Below are positions 1-12,900 of a stretch of DNA of 64,000 nucleotides, piece by piece. Both the position numbers and the translations under genes were made by a program. Source of the stretch: Mantis religiosa. Lineage: Eukaryota; Arthropoda; Insecta; Mantodea; Mantidae. The notes under the pieces are model-generated. The model made no database searches and had not been told where the DNA came from. It was given only the letters and a program-made list of their open reading frames with translations. The stretch is taken from assembly GCA_030765055.1 (NCBI GenBank), contig CM060953.1, forward strand, positions 106,132,132-106,196,131, written 5' to 3'. The stretch's first letter is position 1. The number at the start of each line of letters is the position of its first letter.

Positions 1-239
1 TATTTATACATGCTTAAAGAAAGGACCGACCTCCGATTGCATTTGAGTAGGGGGAAGTTAAATTTACACAAATAAGAATTATAGTTTAAAGTATATCGAA
101 TATATAATTACATACCTGTCCTGGTTATTTACCCTCAACATATAGAATCTTCCGTAAATATAATTAAAATGAAACAAAAAGCCTTGCACCAGCTACCTTT
201 GAATCAGGAATGTTGGTCACAATAATTGCTAAGTACCAC
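1..239. other. AT-rich intergenic DNA
   Basis: No coding frame or repeat that I recognise before the first SINE insertion. Confidence 0.5.
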
Positions 240-249
240 AAAAGTCCAT

Positions 250-491
250 ATTTTTTGTAATTTACGTTCTCCAACGTTAAGTCATATCGGACGGTGAATG
301 AAATGGGTGGAATGATGCTCAAATGAGTCCGGGGTCCATGGAGCTTAGAGCTACTTGACATTCGCCTTTCAGGGTAAGAGAAAACCCCGTATAAAACCTT
401 ATCCAGGTAACTCACCCTGACCGAGATTCGAACTCGGGACCTCTTGAACCTGAGGTAGACACACTACCATCTACGCTACCGAGGCGAGCGT
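250..491 (-). mobile_element. SINE-A copy 1 (tRNA-derived)
   Basis: Read on the minus strand it starts with a tRNA-like head having an A box (TAGCGTAGATGG) and a B box (AGTTCGAATCT), then a family-specific body, and ends in GTAATTTAC-type sequence plus an A-run at 251-256. It is flanked by a near-perfect 10-bp duplication, AAAAGTCCAT at 240-249 and AAAAATCCAT at 492-501, as expected for LINE-driven insertion. The same body recurs at 1330-1547, 16184-16323, 20061-20306 and 60632-60682. An 83-codon minus frame here is only the SINE read through. The family name SINE-A is mine. Confidence 0.85.
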
Positions 492-501
492 AAAAATCCA
501 T

Positions 502-1329
502 GAATGCTTGTTTTCTTCCCAGTACATGTGTCAATATTCCTAACTCTCACCTCCTATATATAGATTAAGTATTACATTCATACATGTCAGGCTCAAACAA
601 GCTCCAATCGACATATTTAGCTCAACGTAATATATAGGTTCCTTGTTTTAAACCTACAGAAAATTTGCCTGCCTAAGGGGCGTAATTCAGATGCGGATTT
701 TCTTGAAGTAATAAATGCAGTATTCTTTTTAAGTTATGCTATCAATTTCGTATCTTATGAGCACATACAAAAAAGCTATCAGCTACGGTTACGTTTGAGC
801 CACGTTGGGAGCAGTATGCCAGTGCTTGCTGTAAGTATTAGTAATTTTAGATTTTCTGACTCAAGTTCTTTAATAAATGCGTTTCGTGTACTATATTATT
901 ATTTCTGCGGGACGCTCTAAGAATCCAACAGTAAACAGTTCGTTGGATAAGTGTGAGGAAAGTTTGTCAACTCTATAAATGCATATAAACTTTAGTCTGA
1001 CTTTAGTCTGATATATAAGTTTTGACCGCACCTTAATTAATGTGGTTTAAGATATCGTACTGCAGAAAATCGCAAGGTAGCGTTGATTCACGCAAAATGA
1101 TGGACAGTTCAGAGAAAACTGTCCCACACGTGATACAATTGGCATAACTGTGAAAGACTGTGTGTCCTGTAACTGTGTGTTTCCAACGTGCTGCCTTATT
1201 ACCGTGGCGATGTGGTATCTGGGAACGTGTCGTTTTATAGATGCCAGATTGACCTACATTACTGTCAGAACAATACCGTTCCATAAGCAAAATTGCCATT
1301 TCCTCTAATAATGTAATATGCATTTTTTA
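502..1329. other. intergenic DNA, no feature
   Basis: AT-rich sequence with no recognisable gene. The 96-codon minus frame at 1033-1323 resembles no family I know. Confidence 0.5.
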
Positions 1330-1547
1330 AAATTTACCTGTTATATCGGACGATGAGTGGTATAGGTGAAATGATGCTCAAATGGGCCCGGGGTCCATGG
1401 AACTTAGAGTTACCCGACATTTATCTTTTAGGATAAGGGAAAACCCCGGGTAAACCTTATCCAGGTAACTCACCCTGACCGCGATACGAACTCGGGACCT
1501 CTTGAACGTGAGTTAGACATGCTACCATCTACGCTACAGAGGTGGCC
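1330..1547 (-). mobile_element. SINE-A copy 2
   Basis: Same family as 250-491, in the same orientation, with a tRNA-like head at the right end (A box near 1525-1540, B box near 1480-1500). It lacks the last few tens of bases of the 3' end. Flanking sequence ATGCATTTTTTA (from 1318) and ATGCACTTTTTA (from 1548) looks like a slightly diverged target-site duplication. Confidence 0.8.
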
Positions 1548-3317
1548 ATGCACTTTTTATATGTTTTATCTTCCTGTAGTTTTCCTACTGCAAAATGCAT
1601 CATTATGCGTAATCTTGTGCGGAAGTATAGCGTGCTGCTCCATGACATGTAGTTTCGGAAAACATCTACATTACTGTTGCATTTTAGGGGCACTCTCAAG
1701 CCTTACAAGGGCACATTTCATACATTTTGTATACACCAACTCGTACAATTGGTTAGATTTGCAATAGTGTGCCTAAAACGTTTTGCAGCGTCTGGAGCTG
1801 CAATGAGGGTTAACTCTTGACAAAAGGTTCCATAAAATGTGCGGTTGTTAACTTTGGTTTCCATTTATTTTTCACTCTACAATGCACTTATGCTTCTTTT
1901 TATTTCACACATTTCGTAGTGTTCATTTTTTTTCTTATGTTTCTGTACAACACATCACTCACCCATGATCATAGCTTCTCTAAGTCACTGTTCGTAAATT
2001 TTGATGTTCATTTTTGACACTGATTTGGCTGACAGTAAATGTCATGGTAAAATTCCTTTGGCAACTGAATCTCTGCAACTGCCTGAATGAAACATTTTAG
2101 CTGTCCATTCCTCTGCAAACGGACAGCACAAATGAAAGGCTACGAGCCATGGCGACCGGTAACGGCCTGGATTTGTGATCCCTTGGTAAGGCCTCCCTTA
2201 CTCCCAACGGAGTGCTTAATGTAGATACAAATATAAAGTATTCATATCACAGCAGATAGGCCAATGTTTATTGTTGTGGACTGCTCGTGTGCCTCATTCC
2301 GCGGTATCATGGAACGTCACTTTCACTGACGGTATCCTTACAAGTAAGGTTGTTGTTAGAAGACGTCTTACAACATTCTGGAAGATTGGTTGTATTCTAT
2401 ATAAATATGTCATTGGTATATACGCAAAACATTTGGTGTGTTCACTGAGGTCTTCGTCAATGCACTGACTTGCTGAACACAGCACAGTCAAGTTCAAACA
2501 TCAATTTGCGATGTAGTGCAGAAAGGTCAAAATCACAATTAATGTTTGTTAGTACCCCTCCATTATAGATATACCACTACTTAGTTCGTTAAAGACTCGG
2601 GAATTCAAAACTACATTATTACGTAACCGGCTTCTAAAATTTTCTGAGAAGGAAGAAATAATAACGTGGAACAAATTCCAATTTCGAACCCATCTTACGG
2701 TGCACAAACGCTTTTCAGGATAATTGAATTCGCCTACTACTGTTCAGCAACGCATAGAAGGTCCCTGAAGGGAATGTGCTCCCTTACACAGTAGGCCAAG
2801 TACAGCGGCTGTGTGACAGGGAACGGATGCTACACACCTTTAAAAATGCCCCCTATACACTATGTACACTAAAACCGAGAAGATTGTTTCACAAAAGTAG
2901 AAGCCGTGAGAATGTTTTTGAATGTTCTGTTACTGTACTGGCATGGGATGTCATAAACCTGTCCAGAGAGGGTGTGGGAACGTTCTGAAATCCCCTTGCG
3001 TGTCACGTCCCGGAGACTTTAACTCCTGTGCTACACTGTAGTTCGTTTCTTGGAACAGCCTTCCCGTTGAACTTAAGCTGTTTATCCTACGTGACGCCTA
3101 CCCCTTCACTACTTAGCTTGTATGTTATTATCTTTTATCATCATCATACTCGTCATCATCAATATGATCATCTCATCATGATCAACTTTTCACGGTTTAA
3201 ACTATCAAGGCTCGTTCCGGTCTCATAAATTTTAAATTAAAAATATGGTATCTTTCTCTTGGTCTGCCAATATTTCTTAAAAGGAACACGTCAACAGAAT
3301 GAATGATAGCCACATTA

Positions 3318-3318
<1 letters not shown>
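1548..3318. other. intergenic DNA, no gene seen
   Basis: Several frames of 60-80 codons are present, but none shows a domain, a signal peptide I would trust, or conservation inside the window. Positions about 3138-3185 hold a degenerate ATC/TCA-rich microsatellite. Confidence 0.5.

Positions 3319-3356
<38 letters not shown>
3319..3356 (+). repeat. poly(A) run, 38 bp
   Basis: Uninterrupted A38. It may be the tail of an unrecognised retroposed sequence, but the DNA to its left shows no family I know. Confidence 0.95.
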
Positions 3357-3360
<4 letters not shown>

Positions 3361-5961
3361 CTATATTTTAAAAGTTATATAATTCTTTGTTCGATATCTA
3401 CCATAACCATTTAAATTGCTTTTGCGTTCTTTTCTGCACATTATTTGGAACATATGTATTGCATTTACGAGAAACTGAAATAAACCTTTAATAATTTTTG
3501 TGTCTGGAATTCACAACGCCTATTTTGGATATAAGCAGTCCATAATTTATCGTATCTATTCTATCTCAAATTACAAATTTGCGCCCTTTTATTTTAATAG
3601 TTCTGAGACTGGATGCATGTATGTTATTTTTCAGAGGAGTTTATATAGCTGAGAGTTATATACACAGTATCGTAAAATGCGTGTGGAATCTGTTGCAAAC
3701 GCGGAATCTGTAATTGGGTCGTATGTTTTGTTTATCTGTGTCTTAGTACAGAGTACCTCATGACCCTTTAACCATCATTCTGCTGAAAGTTGAGGCTTCG
3801 TCTATCTAGTAACAGGTATTAAGTTCCAAAAGAACAAAATAGATTTAAAGAGCAATTTTTGCTAAAGAGAGGCCTCGGTAGAGGCAGTTTCATATAAATT
3901 AATGTTAAATGAGAAATAAGAAGCTTCCACTGAATTCTTACTTTTAAATATCATATAGTATCGCGACCATATAATGCGAAGCGTTAGTGCTGCTAAATTA
4001 AATCCTCGCAGTTTTATTTACATTCTCATTTTATTAGTGAGTTAAGGATATAAAACTTTCCTTTTACAAACTTCACGGCACAAGTAAAACGTATTGATGA
4101 AATGAGCAAGATTCTTGTGTTTTACTTGTTTACAAAGAAGCAAGTAAAGCGGACGACGCCGTCTTTCAATGATACTAATGGAAGCAGACTTCAAATACAA
4201 ATGGCACTTCCATTATTAAAAGAAGTTAGTTAATGAGTAGTAACTTACATATATTTAATAGTTTTTGTTAATGGACTTCCACTGTAACAGGAGAAGAAAA
4301 TACAGCTGAGTAACACGACAATTAGGGCGTGGCAGTATTATGGTTATAAAGGACAACAAAGCTGATAAATTTGCTACTTTCTCCATAATCCCCCTACTCA
4401 GGTATTTACACAAACCAAAAGGAAAAATGGCATAATTTTCGTTATTGAAATATCCGAAATAAGTAACTTCTAAAATGTATGTGCCTCAATTCCTTGTACA
4501 TGTAGTCATATTCTAAGTGTCCTTTTGGAGCACTTACCACAGGTAAGTGTGGTCTGTAGAGGCTTCCTGTATAAGCCGTTTGAAGCAATTTCTGTAAGAT
4601 ACTTTTCACTATCGGACTTAACCTTCGTTCACAGATATTTAAATATGTAATTTCATACCACTTAGCATGTTCACCTTTGTTGTCTTTTAGCGATTTTGGC
4701 AAAGCATTTTAAAAAATAAATATATATATCAAGTAGGCCGTAATGTCATTTCTGTATGTTCCCTTCGGTGTGTTATAATTTCAAGAAGTTGGATTGTAAT
4801 GTTTTAATGCGTAATTGAGGAACTCACGGGATGGATTACATTCTTCTAAGGATCCCGAAGTCCTGTACTAATATTCTTTTTAAAAATTACCGTATATTTA
4901 AATTCTTTCAGCTGAGTTTAGTTTCCGATAATTATTCTTGCCACCTACTGAATGCAATACGTAATCCTTAATATCTGACTAATGTATCCGCATTTCTACT
5001 GAAAAGGTAGCGAAAATTCCTATATAACTCCATCTGTATATTTTGTGTAGAGAATGTGGGTAGTTTATTCATATACTTATAGCTTTTACCAGATTTGAAG
5101 TGTCTTTTTCCTTCTTAACAGTGGCCACCAACATTGTTTTTCCCTATAATCTGTGAGTAAGATTTCAAGCCTCAATTTATATCTCCGATAGACACCTAGT
5201 AACTAGCTAGAATTCTCTGAAATTGCTCGTCGGAGATAGGAGCGAAACGTAAGGAGAATTTTCATCCTCTGCACCACGGCCCACTAGCCCGGGAAATACA
5301 TTCTATGTCCAATAGAATATGCAATATATCCAATATTGCAGATAATTTCACACCAGAGGCATTGGCCCTTCACTATCATAGAAGCTAATTTGACGAAAGT
5401 AATTAAATTGCCTCAATCCTCTAGATTCTTATCCTCCATTTCCTCTTCTCAATGTAAGTTTGTTATTGTTGTTGTTGAACTTAATTGAACTCTGCATGGC
5501 GGAGTGTCAGTAAGGGAAACCAGGGATTACACACCTTGATTCAAACGTAAGAACGTTTGTGGTTACTTTGTAATTTTAGAGACTTGGTACAACAGTTAGA
5601 GATTCTTAATCCCTATGCTTGCACTATTCCTCAAGAGCGTGATGAAAAACTAAGTTACTGTACCTAACTTGTACTAAATGCCTTAGTATTCTCTAAGTGT
5701 TAATGCAGGCGTAATTGAAGTCGTTCGCATCTTCCATCCCGCCTTGTGTTTTCGGACCGGGTGGGGAGGGGGGCTTGTTAGTCTCTATGGAAAGCCCTAC
5801 GGAGGTGCCGGGTTCCCTTCTGGGACAGCTCGATAACTCCTGGTCGTCAGAGGGGAGTCAGGTCTCATATTCTGAAGGCGGCCGTGGTAGATACCCCGGC
5901 GTTATATATAGTCGCTCTCTAAATGATGGCAGATAATTGTCAAATACATCACTTATGATAC
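3357..5961. other. intergenic DNA, no gene seen
   Basis: AT-rich with no supportable coding region. A GC-richer patch at 5740-5900 opens two short overlapping frames with no recognisable domain. Confidence 0.5.
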
Positions 5962-6446
5962 TGTCGCGGAGCTGGGCATAAACGTTACGGCACAAATCGG
6001 TAATAGACGGCGCATAATGTTTCACGAACGTGTGTAAACAGATCGTACCGGCAGGCAAGATAACTGAGTCAAAGGCCTCGCCGGGTAGATTTGGTTACGC
6101 TTCTAGAAGGCGATAGAATGTTCGAATTATGTAACTAGGTGCTTGTTTTCCAGAAACCTCTAGTGACTGACAGAACAGTCTGGTAATCATGAATGGAAAT
6201 ATAAAAGGGATTGTCACACGCAAGCAGTATGGTTGTAGTTGTGAAGCAGTTGTTGTGTAACAGTCAGTGTTGTTGAAACGAGAGCTAATGTAATCAGCTG
6301 CAAGTGCTTGTTATTGTCATCCACTTGGAAGATTCTATGATGTAATGTTGTTACGTGAGAATTGAGCAGTGTATTTCGACGGAAATAAAGGAGATTTTAA
6401 ATTTCTGCAATTCGGTCTTATAATTCGACGAACCCACAAAGTTACA
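5962..6446 (+). mobile_element. solo LTR (Gypsy-type), family 1
   Basis: Starts TGTCGC and ends GAACCCACAAAGTTACA, giving TG...CA termini. A TATA box (TATAAAAG, 6200-6207) and a polyadenylation signal (AATAAA, 6384-6389) mark the U3 and R regions. It is flanked by a 4-bp direct repeat, ATAC (5958-5961 and 6447-6450), typical of many Gypsy elements. A diverged copy lies on the minus strand at 17921-18317, and alignment of the two defines the left boundary. No internal region is attached, so this is a solo LTR left by LTR-LTR recombination. Confidence 0.8.
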
Positions 6447-6948
6447 ATACTTTTTGTTATTCTTATCCATGACTACTCCAGTTCATACACCATAAACACT
6501 ACTGTGGTCGAATGTGAAATATGACCATAAAAATAAGGTAGTTGATAAAGCAACTTTAGCTTTGTGCCATGTTGAAAGCATATTGTATGACATAAGTTGA
6601 TGTTTGATACGGCATTTTTCAGGTGTAACATGAGTTGGTATATCTTACCTTCTTAGCTTGTTAAGAATTTAACCTTACGAAATAGCGCATGTATGTGTAA
6701 CATCTTTTATATTAATGAGTGTTGTGAAACGTATTTTTATGAATTTAGAAATACGCGGAACTCCTTCAAATGGCCCTCTCAGCAATAGATCCAAACTGAA
6801 GATTGACGGCAATGCAGACGCGACTTCTTTCACCTTACATTTCCCATTTTATATTTCCCCCAGATTTCCCAAGTATTTGGATTCCAGGAAAGATGTCAAG
6901 CATTTGCATTTGTTACCCTTGTTCTTCATTTGGTTGTCATTAATCTGG
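6447..6948. other. unassigned sequence before the Polinton relic
   Basis: Contains the start of a 90-codon frame (from 6715) whose first part matches nothing I recognise. Only its last 13 codons are homologous to the polymerase of 46812-50456. Confidence 0.4.
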
Positions 6949-6987
6949 GTTGCCCATGGACACTACCACCTTTTGAACGGAGAATGA
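6949..6987 (+). pseudogene. PolB 3'-terminal remnant
   Basis: The final 13 codons encode a peptide with HGHY, matching the C-terminal end of the protein-primed polymerase at 46812-50456, and stop at an aligned TGA (6985-6987). The frame upstream to 6715 is not polymerase, so the gene is cut here by deletion or an insertion boundary. Confidence 0.75.
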
Positions 6988-7549
6988 AAGAAGGAACCCT
7001 AGAGCAGAAAAAAAAAAAACAATTTTCATTCCGAGAAACAACATACACTGGAACGTAGCTGACATCTAAGCATGAAAACAGCTGAATAATAAGAGCAGAG
7101 GAAGACGTTAAGTCTACCGTTCAGAAAACAAATTCTGACGCTGGTCCCAAGTCCAGAGAAAAGACGAGGGGCGTCTACCTCACCACATAAGCTAACTGAA
7201 CGCACTTTATTTAATGTTAAAATAGGTAAATTGAAAAAGTAACTACTATCTCGTAATCTGAAATACCCTTGGAAACCTTTTAATTAGTTATAAAAAGATT
7301 TAAGTAACTGAACTTGGTCTAAAAAAATCCCTGAAACGCGCATAAACCTCAGAACATCTGAAAACGCTTGCAAATAGCATTACAATATTGGTTTAGCGTT
7401 ACGACTTATTACAAGACGATGCAGAGGGGGTAAAAGCTTGAAAAAAGACACAAGAGTATGAAGACATCAATCTGCATGAAAAAACGTATGAAAACTCTAC
7501 GCCTAGACCATTGCAAATATACCTGTAACAGCAACGAAGATATCTCTTG

Positions 7550-8040
7550 CTGGCAAACTTTTAGCTATAAAACCTATAGCTCTTAATCCTAGAGCTCTGA
7601 GATCATACCTCAATACCTAACCTCCGGATCCTACAGCTTTTAACCTCCTGACCAGCAACCTTTAGCTACGAAGCTTACAACTCTTAACCGTAGGGCCCTC
7701 AAATCATACCTCAATACGTAATCTCCAGATGCTACAGCCTTAATCTCTAGACCGAGAGATCTAACCTTGAATCCATACGACCTAACCACTAAACCTACAG
7801 CCTTTAACCTTCAGACCAGCAACCTTTAGCTATGAAGCTTACAACTCTTAACCCTAGAGCCCTCAGATCATACCTCAATAAGTCACCTCCAGATCCTACA
7901 GCCTTAAACTCTAGACCAAGAGATCTAACCTTGATTCCATACGACCTAACCGCTAAAGCCTTTAACTTTCAGACCTGCAAGCTTAAGCTATGAGACCTAC
8001 ATCCTTTAAACCCCAGGCCCTAAGATCGTGCCTCAAGACC
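7550..8040 (+). repeat. inner subterminal repeat cluster (relic copy)
   Basis: Degenerate units of about 80-165 bp containing CTCTTAACCCTAGAG-type and CTCAATACCTAACCTC-type blocks. They match the cluster at about 50990-51330 in the right palindrome arm. Confidence 0.8.
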
Positions 8041-8534
8041 TAACCATGTCACCAAAAGAGATGAGGAACATAACCAATATACATAGCCTTCCAGATCAAA
8101 AAGACTTATTCAAAAAGTCTAATATTTAAGCATAAGACCTCAAAACATAACAAGGTGGAATAGAGTTCCTGAAAGCATAGAGAAGGTACGAAGAACAACA
8201 AACCCTAGGAACAAAAGAACCTCAAATTTTAGGAAAAGAGAAGCAGATACACAAAGGCTTAAGTTTACTGTATAAAGATCTGTAATCAGCATATATACCT
8301 CTTGCAGTGACAAAGATAGCTCTAACATCGACATGCCTCAAAAATTTGCATCATACATACAAGTAGTTAGCATGAGACAAAGTAGTTGAGCTTAAAATAT
8401 ATGGGTTAAATAGAAAGAAAAGAAACATGCTTAGGACATGTTAAGGAGGTAAGAATAGTACAGCTTAAGAAAAGAGAACGTATGTTAATAGCAGAATCAA
8501 CTAGGTTGAACAATGATCAAGAAGGTAAAAACAA

Positions 8535-8700
8535 GGGATATATTAGGTTAGGTTAAAATGGTAGAATAGAGGAACTTAAGGAAAGCGAACAATTAGGTTA
8601 ACAGATGCAACAAAGGAAGCCACCAGCAAAACAGAGCTAGGTTACAATAAAGAATGATGAAAGAAGGTAGAAATGAAGGGGTATATTAGGTTAGGTTAGT
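8535..8700 (+). repeat. TTAGG-like runs in the relic arm
   Basis: Two short stretches (TTAGGTTAGGTTAAAA near 8538 and TTAGGTTAGGTTAG near 8688) match the arthropod telomere unit TTAGG. The second aligns with 51827-51840 in the palindrome's right arm. Confidence 0.6.
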
Positions 8701-8769
8701 TTATAATAGGTTTACATAATAAAGCATAAATGTAGGACTCGTCTCAATATTAACCGCCTTTAATCGCTG

Positions 8770-9640
8770 GACTAGCAAACTGAACTTCAAAATCACAAGG
8801 CCATACCTCAGCCCATAAAACATAGTTAAAAGATCCTACGGCCTTTATCTAGACCAACAACATTTAGCAATGAACCCTATAACTCTTAACCCTAGAGCTC
8901 CAGATCATACCTCAGGACCTACCCTCCAAATCCTACAGTTCTTAACCTCCCAGACCAGCAACCTTTACCTGTGAAAACCTGCAGCTCTCAACGCTAGAAC
9001 CCCCCAGATCATACATAGAGACCTAACCTCTAAACCCTACAGTTCTCCACTATCCAGACCAAAAGACTTCACCAGTGAAAACTCTTAACCCTAGAGCCCC
9101 AGATCATACCACGAGAGCTAACCATTAAATCCCACAGCTATTAACCTCCCATACCTGAATCCCTACCTGTTAAAAACCTGCAACTCTTAACACTAGAGTC
9201 CCAGATCACACCTCAGGACCTAGCCTCTAAATCTTACAGCTCTCAACCATCCAGACCAACAGACTTCACCTGTGAAAACTCTTAACCCTAGAGCCGCAGA
9301 TCATACCACAAGAGCTAACCATTAAATCCTACAGCTATTAACCTCCCATACCTGCAGCCCTACCTGTTAAAAGCCTGCAACTCTTAACCCTAGAGTCCCA
9401 GATCATACCTCAGGACCCAGCCTCTAAATCCTACAGCTCTCAACCATCCAGACCAACAGACTTCACCTGTGAAAACCCTGCAACTGTTAGGCAGATCATA
9501 CCTCAAGACCTAACCTCTAAGTCCTATAGCTATTAACCTCCCAGCCCAACAGTCTTAACCTAAGAAACCGTGCAACTCTTAACCCTAGTGCCTTAGATCA
9601 TAGCTCAAGACAAGCCCTGATCACACCTCAAGACACAGCA
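8770..9640 (+). repeat. outer subterminal repeat cluster (relic copy)
   Basis: Tandem units of about 100 bp, each with CTCTTAACCCTAGAG, CAGATCATACCTCA and CCTACAGCTATTAACCTCC blocks. Same unit as 51880-52800 and, inverted, 38990-39870. Confidence 0.85.
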
Positions 9641-9786
9641 TTATAAGTTACAGCAAATTAAGAGGATTGACTACCTGCCTAAACACTGTATAAATCCGCT
9701 AAACATACAGATTGCGCATGGCCGCCATCTTGCTCTTCTGGGGCTGCGCTGGAACACTCCGAACACTTCGAATGATCTTAGGATTT

Positions 9787-9940
9787 GGTAGGCCACCTAC
9801 CATAGAATGACAATGGAAATAGTCGTTATCTCTTATGGTAGTTGAAGTGTTTTATGAAGATAATTACCAGGCCATATAATGACAATACAAATAGGTGTGT
9901 TCTTATGGTGGTTGAAGTGTTACATGGAGGTAATTTCCAT
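9787..9940 (+). repeat. two-copy tandem repeat, ~80 bp
   Basis: Two diverged copies share AATGACAAT, CTTATGGT, GTTGAAGTGTT and a TAATT end (9787-9865 and 9867-9940). Directly after them (about 9985-10010) a GAACTC-containing patch resembles a reversed B box, so the segment may be part of an old SINE. Confidence 0.6.
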
Positions 9941-12900
9941 TGCCACCACGAGTTCAATAGTCACTGCCCTGGGGCCTATCCGAGGGCTGGAATTTGAACT
10001 CGCGATGGTCAGCGAATTCGCGAACTTTTTCTGGAGCTCTAAAGCGAATCTCCTTCGATTGCGGAATGGGACTTGCTGGTTTTGATTTTTGTGCTTCCTA
10101 AGGAATTCAAGGGTTGTTCGTCATCAAGATTCACGTTTTGCAGTGTTCTTCTAGGCAGTTGTGCAGTGTGTATGAAGCAGTCGTCTGCTCAGTATTTTGA
10201 ATAGCTGGTGTACTACGTGTATACTGGGACGTCGGAAACGCGACAATTTTTGTCTTAACAATTGCGTTGGTTTGTGCAGCTTACATATTTCATTGGGAAT
10301 TGCCGTACTTAACGAGCTTATCTTATATACGTGACACGTTGAACAACACGGCGGCTTATAAACCTAGTTGTTTGAGACAGCTGTATTGTTCATTTAAGAG
10401 ACAACCTGTTCTTGTCAATTGAGTCAACTGTAGCAACGCTGTGTTGGCTGCATGATTCCATCTCTACAGTGTCACACAGCTTCCAATTATGCTATTGAGT
10501 TCAGCTGCCAATAAATAAAAGGCTTCATGAAAAGTTTTGGCAACTTGACAACTTGCGTAACGGTTTGTCACATGTCCTCTTCTGTTTGCTCCTCTGGAGG
10601 AATGATCAACAAATTGGTAGAGAAGTCTGGCCTCCAAGATCTTTCAACAGGAATAATTCGCTTGAGCCACTATTAGTGGAGGTGAGGCTACAAATTCCCC
10701 TTTTGGTTTATTCCATAAGTCTACTGATCAGCAACTTTTAGCTGTATGTATATTACAATTTACTTCAATTTTAAATGCGGTTGTTATTGCGAAAAGGGCA
10801 AGAAAAATAGCATTACGCGTATTTTGGAGCTGAATATAAATCCAAATATTCTGCGAAGTTATGGAGTGTACTACAAAAATGAATCAATTTATTAATTTAG
10901 TTGTGAATTCTTTTATTGCCTTTAAGTGGAACATAGGACCTTCTGAACCGCGCAACCTTGAGGACGGTAGACAGCGGTTGAGGATTAAAGGTTTCTTATC
11001 AGAGAGGTTCCGGGAAGAGTGATCAGTTCAACGCCAGAAGTGAAGTGCTGCTAAATTAATAGAAAGTATTAAGCGCGGATAAAAGTGATGCTGTCTTACA
11101 TTTGGACTTACGGCTGTATTTAGTTTAATTTGCAATTTGAAACATTTGTTACAAGATTAACATTTATTTTAATTCTCTTGTAAGCTTACGTTCCCCACTG
11201 GGACAGTAAATGCTTTAAAGTGGTAAACCATTACATATCCGATTTACTTCAGAGCGACTAAAAGTAGATTTATCATCAATGATGTCACGTAAAGTTCAGA
11301 GGTAATTAAGCTGAAATAAATGCTCAGTGAATAGCACCAGAACGCGCAAGCTACGAACGCAACCAAATTAACTGGCACGCTAGGGACCTCTCCATAATAC
11401 ACGTGGAGACCATATAAGGTCACGGAAATTGTATATAACCTGGTTTGTGTAGTGTTTGAACTGCTAATTAATAGATATAAGCTAATATTCCACTCGTCAT
11501 ACCGCTTATCCTATATGACCTGTGTATTTGTGTCGTTATTGTTTAATGTACACTTCATGATCGACATTCTGAAGTTAATCAGTTATATATATTGCGCTAC
11601 ATGAAGTCGGAATGTTAATATGTTGCTCGTCTTTGATGCCCAAATTAAGAGAGCAGTGAGTTTACATGCTGAAGGACTGCGATATCGCTATATATCTGTA
11701 CGACCTATCTTTGAAAGCATAACACATAGACTGACGTATGGAGAAATGATTCAAAACAGCTAAGAACTGAAATATAACATTTCAGTAGCTGTCAATCACA
11801 ATCCAGCATATCTGTAAAAGGCTGTTGAACCTGAGATTGATTATTCAACTAAAAGTTCTGCGAAATTGCATCCTTTGTGTATGTGATTTCATCAGCGGAT
11901 TTTGATAATGTCTCCCGAAATAAATTTTACACTACTTGAATCATGCTTCTCAAGCTATCTTTCCTAAAGGACTGAAAGAACCATTGACAGTTTAAAATCA
12001 CGACACATCAAGCGAGCGTCTCAGTAGTACCGAACCTTCGCCAAGAAGACTTCCACCAAACAACCGACGATGTCCACCGCAGGTGTGGACGAAGCGTCTG
12101 GATATCAAAACCAATAGACCACGGTTTCTAAGCCTGGAAGAATCTTGTGTTAATTGTGACTCCGGCCGTGAAAGATTCCGAACACTCACTCAATAGTGGT
12201 TTAAATGTATGTACATAGAAGTTTGATCTAAAAGAAATCCAACTAGTTAACGAATAGAATATAACAATCTAGTGCTTTGTGTACGACAAAGTAAATAGAT
12301 GACATTTTCCTTATTAAGATTTTATTTACGAGTGCTTATCCTTGTAGAAAGCATGGGCATTTTAACTGCAATTATGCCATATTTGGTGCGAGAAATAAAA
12401 AAATAGCAGGTCAGTCGAAATGTGGTTTGATACATGTATTGACATATACGGTCCCTGTTTTATCCAGGGCGATTAAACAGTAAAACGTCATCTTGGTTCT
12501 TAGCAGAACTATTGCTACAATTATTTTAAAACACTCCACTACACATACGGTAATCCACACAGTACCTACATAATGTGTGCCAGACAATTCTGCATGGATA
12601 ATATTTGTAATTAGTAGGACATTCGAGAATCTCTGAATTAATAGGGTTAGTACAGAAAATGATTTGTACCTTTAAAAGACCTAACACAAGCGAACTTTTA
12701 TCTGTGGTAGAATTAAAATAATATCTTAACAAAAAAAGGTCATGAAAGGCCTTATAACACGAACACGCTTGACGTAATCTAATGACTTATGTCCTCCATT
12801 CATAATCACTGTTTATCATACATCAGTGTTCAATGACACCAATGTCAACATTTGATACCATTCGAAATAAATGATATATGTATGTATTTGACAAAAATGA

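Larger units (their letters stand above)
6949..9765 (+). mobile_element. relic arm of the Polinton-type element
   Basis: This stretch is collinear with the right arm of the palindrome, about 50420-52900. It begins with the last codons of the polymerase gene, then the shared 3' untranslated sequence (GGAACCCTAGAGCAGAAAA at about 6993), then the inner repeat cluster, the TTAGG-containing spacer, the outer 105-bp repeat cluster, and a terminal segment sharing ATTAAGAGG, ACACTGT and GCCGCCATCTTGC. The right end near 9765 is diverged, so no target-site duplication can be read. It is clearly older than the copy at 38838-52924. Confidence 0.8.
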
